This document shows positions 1 through 7,610 of a DNA stretch of 58,644 bases, piece by piece. Location: assembly GCF_029975155.1 (NCBI RefSeq), contig NZ_JARKPQ010000180.1, forward strand, positions 1 to 58,644. The letters are read 5' to 3'. The notes beneath the pieces were generated by a model. The model did no database searches. It was not told the origin of the DNA and worked only from the letters and a program-made list of their open reading frames with translations. Made by a program: the position numbers and the translations under genes. Every line of letters begins with the position of its first letter. The stretch's first letter is position 1. This DNA is from Propionicimonas sp. (lineage in GTDB: Bacteria > Actinomycetota > Actinomycetes > Propionibacteriales > Propionibacteriaceae).

Positions 1-60
1 CTCCTGGTGAGCGAGGCCGACATCCTGGACGGCATCGTCGCCGCCCTCGCCACCGCGTAG
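1..60 (+). CDS. C-terminal end of an unknown protein (partial)
   Basis: The reading frame runs from the window edge to a TAG stop and ends in VSEADILDGIVAALATA. Codon use fits a GC-rich coding region. Only 19 residues are visible, so no family can be assigned. Downstream comes repeat-rich DNA and a tRNA. Confidence 0.5.
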   Translation, partial: LLVSEADILDGIVAALATA

Positions 61-117
61 CCAATCGCCGGCCGAGATGGCCAGCCGCCGGTCGAACTAG
101 CCGACCGCTGGTCGACC

Positions 118-208
118 CCCCCAACCGTTGGTCGTCCCCCAAACCGCTGGTCGAGCCCGTCGAGACCCCAGCCCCGCGCAGCGTCTCGACAAGCTCGACG
201 AACGGCTC
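118..208. repeat. Dispersed repeat family B (CTGGTCGAGC..GTCGAGAC type)
   Basis: Several degenerate copies of CCGCTGGTCGAnC are followed by a GTCTCGACAAGCTCGACGA segment, forming inverted TCGAG/CTCGA halves. The same family recurs near 1770, 2840, 15550, 25960, 32750 and 36790. No protein is supported here. Confidence 0.6.
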
Positions 209-236
209 TTGATCACTGTGCACGTGTGCCCGCCCC

Positions 237-242
237 TAGACT
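237..242 (+). promoter_or_regulatory. Putative -10 box of the tRNA gene (TAGACT)
   Basis: TAGACT ends 9 bases before the first base of the tRNA. It matches the actinobacterial TANNNT -10 used by many genes in this window. No convincing -35 is seen at 17-18 bases. Confidence 0.5.
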
Positions 243-251
243 CGCGCCGAG

Positions 252-325
252 GCCCCCATGGCCCAACTGGCAGAGGCAGGCGGCTTAAACCCGCCCAAGT
301 ATGGGTTCGAATCCCATTGGGGGCA
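252..325 (+). tRNA. tRNA with anticodon UAA (tRNA-Leu-UAA by anticodon)
   Basis: The acceptor stem GCCCCCA (252-258) pairs with TGGGGGC (318-324), and A325 is the discriminator. The anticodon stem GGCGG/CCGCC (279-283, 291-295) encloses loop CTTAAAC, so the anticodon is TAA (286-288), reading the rare UUA codon. The T arm ATGGG-TTCGAAT-CCCAT is perfect. CCA is not encoded. The variable region is only five bases (CAAGT), whereas canonical tRNA-Leu is class II with a long variable arm. The identity is therefore by anticodon only. A short hairpin, TGACAA-GCG-TTGTCA, near 346-360 may terminate it. Confidence 0.85.
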
Positions 326-427
326 CGCTTAGGCATCCGTCCCGGCACTGACAAGCGTTGTCACGTCGGCATCGTGGCCAGCGCGCGCAAGCAGGTGTTG
401 CGGTGAGTCCGGGTCCGCCGATCACGC

Positions 428-457
428 TCGGGGATCCCGGCGTCCGCCGGGATGACG
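428..457. repeat. Half copy of dispersed repeat family A
   Basis: This is an imperfect palindrome of the type GGGGATCCCGGCG..CGCCGGGATGAC. The same unit occurs near 5970, 14080, 26030, 28520 and 42730, usually beside the partner half GTCATCCCGGGCTTGACCCGG. Confidence 0.65.
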
Positions 458-513
458 GCCGAGCCGGGCCGCGTCCGTCCGGCTGTCGTCGTTCTACGGC
501 GAGACCCTGCGAC

Positions 514-1101
514 TCAGCTGCCCGCTGAGCCGATCGGGCTTCTGGGGATCACGGTGAGGACCTTCTCGATGTAGTCGCGGAATTCCTGGATGTAGTTGGC
601 GAGGAAGGCCTTCACGCTGTCGTCGAGGACGTCGCCGTCGGGGGTGAAAATGTCGGTGGAGTACTTGATGTAGGCCTCGGGCGCCGTCATCTGCCGGGCG
701 TTGCAGAAGCTCAGGACGCCGCGCATGGCCTGCTGGGCGAGAGCCGTGCCGAGTTGTCCGGGCGAGGCGCCGATGACCGCTGCCGGAATGTGGTTGAAGG
801 AGTTCTGGCCCCACGGACGGGAGGCCCAGTCGATCGCGTTCTTGAGCGCCCCCGGGATGGAGCGGTTGTACTCCGGCGTGACGAACAGGATCGCGTCGGC
901 GTCGTCGATCGCCTGCTTGAGGGCGCGCGCCTCGGGCGGATAGTCGCTGTCGTAGTCGGGGGAGTACAGCGGCAGGTTGTCGATCCGGATCTCGCTGAAC
1001 TCGAGATCTTGCGGGGCCAGCTTGATGATCGCCTTCGCCAGCACCCGGTTGATTGACGTCGAGGACAGGCTGCCCACGAGGTAGCCGACTTTGTAGGTCA
1101 T
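514..1101 (-). CDS. NAD(P)H-dependent FMN reductase family protein
   Basis: This is a 195-residue flavodoxin-fold protein of the NADPH-dependent FMN reductase family (PF03358 type: FMN, azo or chromate reductases). The N-terminal VGYLVGSLSSTSINRVLAKA matches the phosphate-binding loop (GSLRxxSxN), and PEYNRSIPGALKNAIDW is the family's flavin-binding signature. Length fits the family. It would transfer hydride from NAD(P)H through FMN to a flavin or quinone-like acceptor in the cytoplasm; the substrate cannot be read. The frame is open far upstream. I chose the ATG at 1101 because AAAGG lies nine bases before it, while the in-frame ATG at 1110 directly touches AAAGG. The gene faces the window's left edge, convergent with the unknown first gene, and follows the small Cys-rich protein on the same strand. 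Confidence 0.9.
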   Translation of the reverse strand: MTYKVGYLVGSLSSTSINRVLAKAIIKLAPQDLEFSEIRIDNLPLYSPDYDSDYPPEARALKQAIDDADAILFVTPEYNRSIPGALKNAIDWASRPWGQNSFNHIPAAVIGASPGQLGTALAQQAMRGVLSFCNARQMTAPEAYIKYSTDIFTPDGDVLDDSVKAFLANYIQEFRDYIEKVLTVIPRSPIGSAGS

Positions 1102-1241
1102 GTCGCGCATCCTTTCGCTCCGGTCTGAGCCCTCTGTACCCATCCATCGTGGGACCGCGCACCCACCCGCGCTGGTCGGGCGCTCGGAGTGAGGACATGC
1201 CAGACGGGTTGTGAGACGACGAGCGAGGGAGTGGCTGCCTG

Positions 1242-1547
1242 TCAGATCTCGTCGGCCAGATCCGGGTTCAGGGCTACCTGGCGCAGTTCGCGACGTACCC
1301 GCTGCCTGTCGGCGCGACGTTCCTGGCGGCTGGAGTCGCCGCCGTGACACATGTTGCAGGGGCAGAGGCCGTGGCCGTCCCATACCCAGGTCCAGTGGCA
1401 ATGGCCGTGGCTCCGCGACAGGGCATCGCGGTCGTAGGGGTCCGGGAGGTCACAGACACCGTTGCTGTGGTCGTGGACTTCGGTGCGGGCGATGTCACCA
1501 CGGGCAACTCGAACACGAAGCGGGACGTGGGCGTAGGTACGAGACAT
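1242..1547 (-). CDS. Small conserved-looking hypothetical protein with a CPCNMCHGG motif
   Basis: This is a 101-residue protein preceded by a strong GGAGG five bases before its ATG, which favours a real gene over the overlapping opposite-strand frames. The centre is rich in His, Trp and Asp (SRSHGHCHWTWVWDGHG) and runs into LCPCNMCHGGDSS, a cluster of three cysteines that could hold a metal. The C-terminal third is a charged, probably helical segment, ERRADRQRVRRELRQ. I do not assign a function; similar short Cys/His proteins occur in actinobacteria and their phages. It may be co-transcribed with the FMN reductase 140 bases downstream. Confidence 0.75.
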   Translation of the reverse strand: MSRTYAHVPLRVRVARGDIARTEVHDHSNGVCDLPDPYDRDALSRSHGHCHWTWVWDGHGLCPCNMCHGGDSSRQERRADRQRVRRELRQVALNPDLADEI

Positions 1548-1900
1548 GATTGCCTCCGAGGGCTCGGCGCCCCGGCCCGCTATCCCTCGGTGAAGGACGG
1601 ACCGGGGCTATTGCTTGAGCCCTTCGCGCGGTCGTGTCCTCATGCGCATCATCATGGCATGCACCTCCGACACCCCCGTCGCCCGCCGTCATCCCGGCTG
1701 TGCACCAGGGGGCGAGGTTTCGCCGTCCCGCGTCACCAACCATTCAGCCCGGACCGAGCGCGTCTCGACAGGCTCGACGAGCGATTTCGGAGGATTCGGG
1801 TTCAGGGATCGGTCAGGGACGGCTCAGGGGGGAACACAGCGGGCACACAGCAGCGTTGCCTACCATGGATGCCGACGACGGTTCGACCGTCGCCCTATCG
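1548..1900. other. Intergenic region with scattered repeat fragments and a promoter
   Basis: This region separates the divergent small protein and Bax-inhibitor-like gene. It carries a family B fragment (TCTCGACAGGCTCGACGAGCG near 1768-1788), a short CCCTTCG-type family C fragment near 1620, and direct repeats of TCAGGGA. TACCAT at 1861-1866 is a plausible -10 for the gene at 1918. Frames across it look like shadows. Confidence 0.5.
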
Positions 1901-1917
1901 AGGAGGAACTCAAGACA

Positions 1918-2742
1918 ATGCGCAGCTCCAACCCGGTCCTCTCCCGGTCGGACGCCTGGCAGGCCCCGGCGACCCAGGGCCAGACCCCATACGCTCAGTA
2001 CCCGGGCCAGCAGTACCCCGGGCAGCCCTACGCCGGGCAGTACACCGATCCGAACGCGCAGCAGTTCGCGCCCGTCCAGGGCCGGATGACCATCGACGAC
2101 GTGATCACCAAGTCCGCCATCACCATGGGCACCCTGATGGCCGTGGCGGCGCTCACCATGGTCTTCCTGCCGCTCGAACTCCTGACTCCGGTCTGGATCG
2201 TCTCCGGCCTCGTGGCGTTCGGCGCCGTCCTCATGGTGAGCTTCCGGCGCGTGATGAACCCGGCCTTCGTGCTCGCCTACGCCGCCCTCGAGGGCGTGTT
2301 CATCGGGGCGGTCAGCAAGGCGTTCGAGGCGACCTGGCCGGGCATCGTGCTCCCGGCCGTGGCAGGTACGTTCGTCGCCGCCGCGGCGACGCTGGTCGCG
2401 TACAAGTTCTTCAACATCAAGGTGACCGGCAAGTTCCGCCGGATGGTGATGATCGGGACGTTCGCCTACGCCGGCGTGCTCCTGGTGAACTTCATCCTGT
2501 CGTTCTTCGGGCTGGCCTTCATCGCTGCCGGTGAGCTCACCGTGTTCTCCCTGGTCGCCTCCGCGATCGGCGTCGGGCTCGCGGTGTTCAACCTGATCCT
2601 CGACTTCGACTACATCGAGCAGGGCGTCGCGATGGGTGCGCCCGCCTCCGAGTCGTGGCGGGGTGCTTTCGGGCTCACCGTCACCATGGTGTGGCTGTAC
2701 ATCGAGATCCTGCGGATCCTGTCGTACTTCCGCTCCAACTAG
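1918..2742 (+). CDS. Bax inhibitor-1/YccA family membrane protein
   Basis: This 274-residue protein has a Gln/Pro/Tyr-rich cytoplasmic N-terminus (about residues 15-55, with YPGQQYPGQPYAGQY repeats) followed by about seven hydrophobic segments. It ends in the hallmark pattern of the actinobacterial Bax-inhibitor-like family: LDFDYIEQGV near the penultimate helix, then LYIEILRILSYF. The family (BI-1 / TMBIM, PF12811-like) forms pH-sensitive leak channels in characterised members; the role here is inferred. AGGAGGA at 1901-1907 sits ten bases before the ATG. The neighbour downstream is convergent, separated by a small minisatellite. Confidence 0.9.
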   Translation: MRSSNPVLSRSDAWQAPATQGQTPYAQYPGQQYPGQPYAGQYTDPNAQQFAPVQGRMTIDDVITKSAITMGTLMAVAALTMVFLPLELLTPVWIVSGLVAFGAVLMVSFRRVMNPAFVLAYAALEGVFIGAVSKAFEATWPGIVLPAVAGTFVAAAATLVAYKFFNIKVTGKFRRMVMIGTFAYAGVLLVNFILSFFGLAFIAAGELTVFSLVASAIGVGLAVFNLILDFDYIEQGVAMGAPASESWRGAFGLTVTMVWLYIEILRILSYFRSN

Positions 2743-2835
2743 GTCGTTACACACGGACGTCGCCTGCCGGGGTAGCCCGGTGGGCGACGTTTCGGTTTGT
2801 CGGGCCGTCCGGTTGGTTGGGAGGGGGGGTGGGGT

Positions 2836-2930
2836 CTCGACAGGCTCGACCAGCGGTTGGGGGTGCTCGACCCAGCGGTTGGGGTGCTCGACCCAGCGGT
2901 TGGGGGTGCTCGACCAGCGGTTGGTTGTGG
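2836..2930. repeat. Family B minisatellite, about four 21-bp units
   Basis: Tandem units of CTCGACC(C)AGCGGTTGGGG-TG, about 21 bases each, follow a TCTCGACAGGCTCGACC start. The array fills the convergent gap between the Bax-inhibitor-like gene and the NUDIX gene. The units differ by single-base indels, so the array is not in a constant reading frame. Confidence 0.8.
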
Positions 2931-2947
2931 GGTGGCCTTCGTCAGGC

Positions 2948-3649
2948 TCAGTGGGCGGCTCGGCTGAGGTCGCGTAGGTGGCGGTCGAGGAGGGCTCTCG
3001 TGCTGGCGGACCAGGCGAAGCGCACCCAGTGGTCGAGGGGCACCCAGGCGGCGGCGGCCGTCGTCCCGCCGCGGTCGTGGACGACGGGGTCGGACGGGTC
3101 GGGGCACCGCGCGGCGTAGATGATCCGGACGGCGTGGAAGTCCTCGATCACGCGAGCGGGGGAGCGGCCGATCCAGTGGTCGGTCTGCACGTCCAGCAAC
3201 TGGGAGATCTCCGGCACCTGGCCGGTCTCCTCCGCCACCTCGCGGATCAGCGCCTGGCTGGGGCTCTCGCCCGCGTCGATGCCGCCGCCCGGCAGTCCCC
3301 ACAGGCCCGGCACCGCCGTCCGATCGGAGAACTGGGTGGCCAGCAGGCCGCGACGGGACAACACGATGCCGTAGGCGGCGAGCCGCTGCCGCACCACCGG
3401 CTCGGCCTCGGCGGCCAGGTCGAGATCGGGGTCGATCGAGCGGGTCCGCTGCGCCTGCAGCGTGCTGCTGCGTCCATGCCGGCCCACTTGCACGGTCAGG
3501 GTCAGGTCGGGCGCGGACCCGGTCGCGGACAGCGGACGGACGATGCGGTAGCCGAGTTCCCACGCCAGTCGGTGCGGATCGGCACCGTGCGGCAGCAGGC
3601 CGGTGAACACCGGGGACCCCCCGGCCACCTCGACACCGATGATCCGCAT
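2948..3649 (-). CDS. NUDIX hydrolase
   Basis: This 233-residue protein has a complete Nudix box at about residues 122-144 (GGGIDAGESP.. then REVAEETGQ), with the metal-binding REVAEE core intact. Nudix enzymes hydrolyse a nucleoside diphosphate linked to another moiety; the substrate is not deducible. About 100 residues precede the Nudix fold and match no motif I recognise. The ATG at 3649 starts MRIIGVEVAGG; the ribosome site before it is weak (GGGAC about 12 bases upstream). It is divergent from the metallopeptidase gene. Confidence 0.88.
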   Translation of the reverse strand: MRIIGVEVAGGSPVFTGLLPHGADPHRLAWELGYRIVRPLSATGSAPDLTLTVQVGRHGRSSTLQAQRTRSIDPDLDLAAEAEPVVRQRLAAYGIVLSRRGLLATQFSDRTAVPGLWGLPGGGIDAGESPSQALIREVAEETGQVPEISQLLDVQTDHWIGRSPARVIEDFHAVRIIYAARCPDPSDPVVHDRGGTTAAAAWVPLDHWVRFAWSASTRALLDRHLRDLSRAAH

Positions 3650-3767
3650 TTGTCCATCATGTCCCGCCGCCCCGGTGGAGCCAAGTCGCCCCTCGGGCGG
3701 GTAGCCGTCCGCGAACAGCGGTGGACGGATATGCTCGCCGTACTGGTCCGGGGGCTCGGAGGTGACC

Positions 3768-4637
3768 ATGCAGTACAACGAGAACGCGCGACTGGACCCT
3801 TCCCAGATGGGCTCAGGCGGAGGTCGCCGCGGGGGCGCCATCGCCCTCGGTGGTGGGGCCGGCGTGCTGGTGCTGATCGTCGCACTGCTCTTCGGCGTCG
3901 ACCCGAGCGCGCTGCTGGGCGGTGGCGCCCCGGCCGACACCGGGACGTCCGGGGCCAACCCGTACGCCCAGTGCACGGCGGGCACCGACATCGCCAAGGA
4001 CCGCAGCTGCCGCTTCGTCGCCTACACCAACTCCATCCAGGCCTACTGGTCGAAGGTGTACTCCGGCTACGAGCAGACCAAGACGCAGGTGTTCAGTGGG
4101 CAGATCTCCACCGGCTGCGGCACGGCCACCGCCGATGTCGGGCCGTTCTACTGTCCGGCCGACAAGGTCGTCTACCTCGACGACAGCTTCTTCGACGACA
4201 TGCTCCAGCGGCAGTTGGGCGCCGCCGGCGGCGACGCGGCCGAGGCCTACGTGATCGCGCACGAGTACGGCCACCACATCTCCGACCTGACCGGCATGCT
4301 CGCCAAGGCGCAGTCTTCCGGCAACAGCACTGGACCGAAGTCGGCCCAGGTGCGCCTGGAACTGCAGGCCGACTGCTACGCGGGCGCCTGGTTGGCCAAC
4401 GCCGCCGCCGACCCCAACTCGCCGATCAAGGCGGTCACCGCCGACGACGTGAACCGGGCCGTGGACGCGGCCAAGGCCGTGGGCGACGACCGGATCCAAC
4501 TGAAGTCGACCGGCTCGGTCTCGCCCGAGTCGTGGACGCACGGGTCGGCCGCCATGCGGAAGAAGTGGCTGGCGATCGGATTCAACTCCGGTGACCCGTC
4601 CCAGTGCAACACGTTCGCGGCGGGCGCCCTGGATTGA
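3768..4637 (+). CDS. Neutral zinc metallopeptidase, YpfJ-like membrane-anchored
   Basis: This 289-residue protein has one transmembrane segment (about 23-43) and a large outer domain containing the zincin motif HEYGHH (165-170) and a downstream ELQADCYAG segment whose Glu198 is the likely third zinc ligand. These match the PF04228 neutral zinc metallopeptidase family. The N-terminal tail is short and basic, so the catalytic domain should lie outside the membrane. Four cysteines (about 69, 81, 117, 129) could form disulfides. GGAGG lies five bases before the ATG at 3768, preferred over the GTG two codons upstream. Its stop codon overlaps the start of the methyltransferase gene. Confidence 0.9.
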   Translation: MQYNENARLDPSQMGSGGGRRGGAIALGGGAGVLVLIVALLFGVDPSALLGGGAPADTGTSGANPYAQCTAGTDIAKDRSCRFVAYTNSIQAYWSKVYSGYEQTKTQVFSGQISTGCGTATADVGPFYCPADKVVYLDDSFFDDMLQRQLGAAGGDAAEAYVIAHEYGHHISDLTGMLAKAQSSGNSTGPKSAQVRLELQADCYAGAWLANAAADPNSPIKAVTADDVNRAVDAAKAVGDDRIQLKSTGSVSPESWTHGSAAMRKKWLAIGFNSGDPSQCNTFAAGALD

Positions 4638-5704
4638 TCAAGTACCTCGGCTCCAAGCGCCGGCTGGTCGGTGAGCTGGGCCGCCTGTTCAGCGCGTCCG
4701 GCGCGGTCACGGCGCTCGACCTGTTCACCGGCACCACCCGGGTTGCGCAGGAGTTCTGCCGGCGCGGCGGCCGTCCGACCTGCGTGGACACCGCGGCCTA
4801 CTCCGAGGTGCTCGCGCAGTGCTACGTGGTCACCGACGCCGCGCAGGTCGACGCCGCCGAGCTCGAGGACGCGCTCGCGCGGCTCGAGGCCCTGCCCGGC
4901 CGGCGCGGCTACGTCACTGAGGTGTTCTGCGAGCGGTCGCGCTACTTCCATCCCGACAACGGCCGGCGGATTGACGCGATCCGGGAGGGCATCGACGAGT
5001 TCTACGGTGACCACCCGCTGCGGCCGGTGCTGCTGACCGCGCTGCTGGAGGCCGCGGACCGGGTCGACTCCACCGTCGGGTTGCAGATGGCCTACCTGAA
5101 GGAGTGGGCGCCGCGCGCGCTGCGTCCGCTGCGGCTCGTCGCGCCGCGGCTCACGCCCGGCACCGGACGGGCCGTGCGCGGGGACGCGGTGCAGCTGGCG
5201 CCCCTGCTCGATCCGGTGGACCTGGCCTACCTCGACCCGCCCTACAACCAGCACCGGTACTTCACCAACTACCACGTCTGGGAGACCATGGTGCGCTGGG
5301 ACGCCCCTGATCACTACGGCGTCGCCTGCAAGCGCCTGGACGCCCGTGACGAGGCCACCCGCAGCCCGTTCAACTCGCGGCGGACCATGCCGGCCGCCCT
5401 CGCCGGGGTGATCGCCGACGTGCGCGCGGAGACCGTGGTGGTCTCGTTCAGCAACGAGGGCTTCGTGCCGCTGCCCGAGCTCGTCGAGATGTGCGCTGTG
5501 CGCGAGCACCCGGTCGAGGTGCTGGCCTTCGACACCAGGCGCTACATCGGGCAGCGCATCGGAGTGTTCGGCCCGCACGGCCGCAAGGTCGGCGTGCCCG
5601 GTCCCGAGCGGAACGTGGAGTACCTGCTGGTCAGCGCTCCCGAGCACGTGCGGACGGAGTTGCTGCGGTTTCCGTCCGGGCAGGCGATGTCCGTCCGTGC
5701 CTGA
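4634..5704 (+). CDS. D12-class DNA adenine methyltransferase, orphan
   Basis: This 356-residue protein fits the D12 class N6-adenine DNA methyltransferases (PF02086). The N-terminal IKYLGSKRRLVGEL is the typical opening, ALDLFTGTTRVAQEF is the AdoMet-binding motif I, and LDPPYNQHRY (DPPY at 201-204) is the catalytic motif IV. It would methylate adenine in a short DNA target. I placed the start at the TTG at 4634, which overlaps the metallopeptidase stop (TTGA), because family members begin right at IKYLGSK; a GTG at 4604 is the alternative. No restriction endonuclease or specificity gene is nearby, so it looks solitary. Confidence 0.85.
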   Translation: MIKYLGSKRRLVGELGRLFSASGAVTALDLFTGTTRVAQEFCRRGGRPTCVDTAAYSEVLAQCYVVTDAAQVDAAELEDALARLEALPGRRGYVTEVFCERSRYFHPDNGRRIDAIREGIDEFYGDHPLRPVLLTALLEAADRVDSTVGLQMAYLKEWAPRALRPLRLVAPRLTPGTGRAVRGDAVQLAPLLDPVDLAYLDPPYNQHRYFTNYHVWETMVRWDAPDHYGVACKRLDARDEATRSPFNSRRTMPAALAGVIADVRAETVVVSFSNEGFVPLPELVEMCAVREHPVEVLAFDTRRYIGQRIGVFGPHGRKVGVPGPERNVEYLLVSAPEHVRTELLRFPSGQAMSVRA

Positions 5705-5720
5705 GGCCGGCTGGACGCGG

Positions 5721-5792
5721 GAGGATCTGCACGGTCGATGGCCGAATGTCGGTGGTTCGCGGCGTTTGCGTGCGTCGACAATGCAGATCCTC
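5721..5792. terminator. Large hairpin after the methyltransferase gene
   Basis: GAGGATCTGCACGGTCGA (5721-5738) and its near-complement at 5775-5792 match at 16 of 18 positions with a 36-base loop. It starts 16 bases after the stop codon. There is no U run, so it may be a processing or REP-like structure rather than a classic terminator. Confidence 0.5.
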
Positions 5793-5799
5793 GCGGGCG

Positions 5800-6055
5800 G
5801 TCGCCCTTCGTGACGCGATCCTCGTTCCTCGGGTCGCTCCTCAGGGGAGCGATTGCGTGGGGAGCCGCGATGTCCACCACATGTCATCCCGGGCTTGACT
5901 CAATGTCATCCCGGGCTTGACCCGGGATCCCCGTGGTCGACTCGCCAGGCCGGTGCGGGGATCCCGGCGTTCGCCGGAATGACAGAGGGCCGTGGTGGAG
6001 AGGCCCTTCGTGACGGTCTCGCTCGTTCCTCGCGAGCCCTCCTCAGGGACCCGTT
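5800..6055. repeat. Composite dispersed repeat (families C and A)
   Basis: A family C unit (CCCTTCGTGACGC..CTCGTTCCTCG..CTCCTCAGGG) at about 5803-5852 and another at about 6003-6052 flank a family A block at 5882-5985. The left half of A (GTCATCCCGGGCTTGAC) is duplicated. The element fills the convergent gap between the methyltransferase and the lipoprotein gene and touches the latter's stop region. No gene is supported. Confidence 0.7.
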
Positions 6056-6063
6056 GGGGATCC

Positions 6064-6981
6064 TCAGCTGCTGACGATGTTGCCGTCCAGGTCGGTCGTG
6101 ATCACGGTCGAGCCGATGGCGAAGTGCATCCGTGGCGTGCCGAGGCTCTCGCGGTCGTCGATGACCACGCTCCAACGGGTGCCTTCCGGGACCTCGGCGG
6201 ATCCCCGAATCCCGTCCACCACGGTCCAGATGGTCTCGGGGTCGACGCGGCTGGCGAGGAACAGCGGCAGGTCGATCTGCTGGTCGGTGACGTTGGTGGT
6301 CACCGGCACCTTCGCTGTCCGGGTGCGGCGGACGGTCGTGCCGCCGCCACCTGGGAACTCCGCCCAGGCGCCCTGGTCGGACTCGACGGAGATGGAGTAG
6401 ACGGTCGCGCGGTCGCCCACGGCGTCCCGGATGCCGGTGGCCACGCCACCAGGGGTGTCGAAGTCCAGGACCTGCAGCAGCGACCCGTCCGGGTTGAAGA
6501 ACACCGTGCGCGACTCCGGCACGGTGGAGACCGACATCATCACCTCGCCGCCGGAGTAGTCGACGATCGTCAGGCGCTGGCTCTCTGCCGACCCGGACTG
6601 GCCCTGCGCCGCCCGGAACAGCGCGCCGACATCGGAGATGTTGAACTTCGCCACCGGGAACGTCGCCTGGTCGACGTACTGCAGGTCGCTGGCCACCTCA
6701 CCGATCTCGCCGTCGCGGTACGCCCAGGTCACGGGTTTGCGGTCGGCGTCGAGGACGCTGACCTCGACCGAGTTGGTGGCGACCTCCACCATCAGCGCGT
6801 ACTCGGTGTTCGCCTTCGTCAGCAGGCGGCTCACCATCGCGGACGCCGCGCCCGGGCGCGTGAAGTCCAGTGTGGTGGGGGTCGGGCTCGGGCTGGCGGT
6901 CGGCGTGACCGGCGTACAGCCCACCAGCAGCAGCCCGCACAGCAGGCCGACGAGCCGGCGTCTGCGAGGGTGGGTGGTCAC
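6064..6981 (-). CDS. Hypothetical lipoprotein
   Basis: This is a 305-residue protein with a basic N-terminus, a hydrophobic stretch and lipobox LLVGC (Cys22), followed by a Pro/Ser/Thr-rich linker typical of surface lipoproteins. The mature part is mixed alpha/beta with no catalytic motif I can name. Residues about 40-300 contain repeated short beta-rich patterns reminiscent of lipid-carrier or beta-clam proteins, but this is only an impression. The start is the GTG at 6981. TAACCT lies exactly six bases before it, so the mRNA is probably leaderless. It is divergent from the glycosylase gene. Confidence 0.75.
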   Translation of the reverse strand: MTTHPRRRRLVGLLCGLLLVGCTPVTPTASPSPTPTTLDFTRPGAASAMVSRLLTKANTEYALMVEVATNSVEVSVLDADRKPVTWAYRDGEIGEVASDLQYVDQATFPVAKFNISDVGALFRAAQGQSGSAESQRLTIVDYSGGEVMMSVSTVPESRTVFFNPDGSLLQVLDFDTPGGVATGIRDAVGDRATVYSISVESDQGAWAEFPGGGGTTVRRTRTAKVPVTTNVTDQQIDLPLFLASRVDPETIWTVVDGIRGSAEVPEGTRWSVVIDDRESLGTPRMHFAIGSTVITTDLDGNIVSS

Positions 6982-6987
6982 CCATCG

Positions 6988-6993
6988 AGGTTA
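6988..6993 (-). promoter_or_regulatory. Leaderless-type -10 box (TAACCT) for the lipoprotein gene
   Basis: Read on the minus strand, TAACCT is followed by six bases and then the GTG start. The same TANNNT-N6-start geometry recurs at many genes here. Confidence 0.55.
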
Positions 6994-7025
6994 GCGCGAC
7001 CCGGGGACCGGGCAGACTGGATCCC

Positions 7026-7610
7026 GTGTACGACCTCACCCTCAGCTCCGTCGAGCTGGCACCCCTGATCGTCGGCGCGCTGGTCCGCAACGGCGGGGTC
7101 ACCGTCCAGCTGACCGAGGTGGAGGCCTACGCCGGCGCCGAGGACCCGGCCGCCCATGCCTGGCGCGGGCCGCGTCCGCACACCATGGACCTGTTCGGCG
7201 CGCCCGGCACGCTCTACTGCTACCTGTCCCACGGGCTGCACGTCTGCGGCAACCTGGTCTGCGGGACGGGCGGTGGCGGCTCCGCGATCCTGCTGCGGGC
7301 CGGACGGGTCGTGGCCGGGCTGGACCTGGCCCGCTCGCGCCGTCCGGGCGTCGCGGACGTGACGCTGGCCCGCGGCCCCGGCAACCTGGGCCGTACCCTC
7401 GGCTGGACGCTCGCCGACTCCGGTCGCAGCTTCGGTTCCGACGGCCTGGAGATCCTGCCCGGCGTGCCGACGGGCACCGTGCTGTCCGGCCCACGAGTGG
7501 GCGTGAGCGTCGCGCACGGCCGTCCCTGGCGGTTCTGGGCGGACGGCGACCCGACCGTCTCCGCCTATCGCCGCAGCCCCCGGATCGTCCCCGGCCGCCA
7601 TGACTGGTGA
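7026..7610 (+). CDS. DNA-3-methyladenine (alkyladenine) glycosylase, AAG/MPG family
   Basis: This 194-residue protein fits the AAG/MPG fold (PF02245), which excises alkylated purines such as 3-methyladenine from DNA in base excision repair. TEVEAYAGAEDPAAHA contains the catalytic-Glu region, MDLFGAPGTLYCYLSHGLHVCGN the family's tyrosine/histidine pocket, and ILLRAGRV..LARGPGNLGRTLG the conserved RGPG(N)L segment. Length is normal for bacterial members. It starts at a GTG; CAGACT seven bases before it may be a weak leaderless -10. Its TGA stop lies inside the left arm of the repeat element 7607-7817. Confidence 0.9.
   Translation: MYDLTLSSVELAPLIVGALVRNGGVTVQLTEVEAYAGAEDPAAHAWRGPRPHTMDLFGAPGTLYCYLSHGLHVCGNLVCGTGGGGSAILLRAGRVVAGLDLARSRRPGVADVTLARGPGNLGRTLGWTLADSGRSFGSDGLEILPGVPTGTVLSGPRVGVSVAHGRPWRFWADGDPTVSAYRRSPRIVPGRHDW

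Noticed and set aside
3762..3767. GTG start for the zinc metallopeptidase
   Set aside because: It overlaps the GGAGG itself; the ATG at 3768 has the correct five-base spacing.
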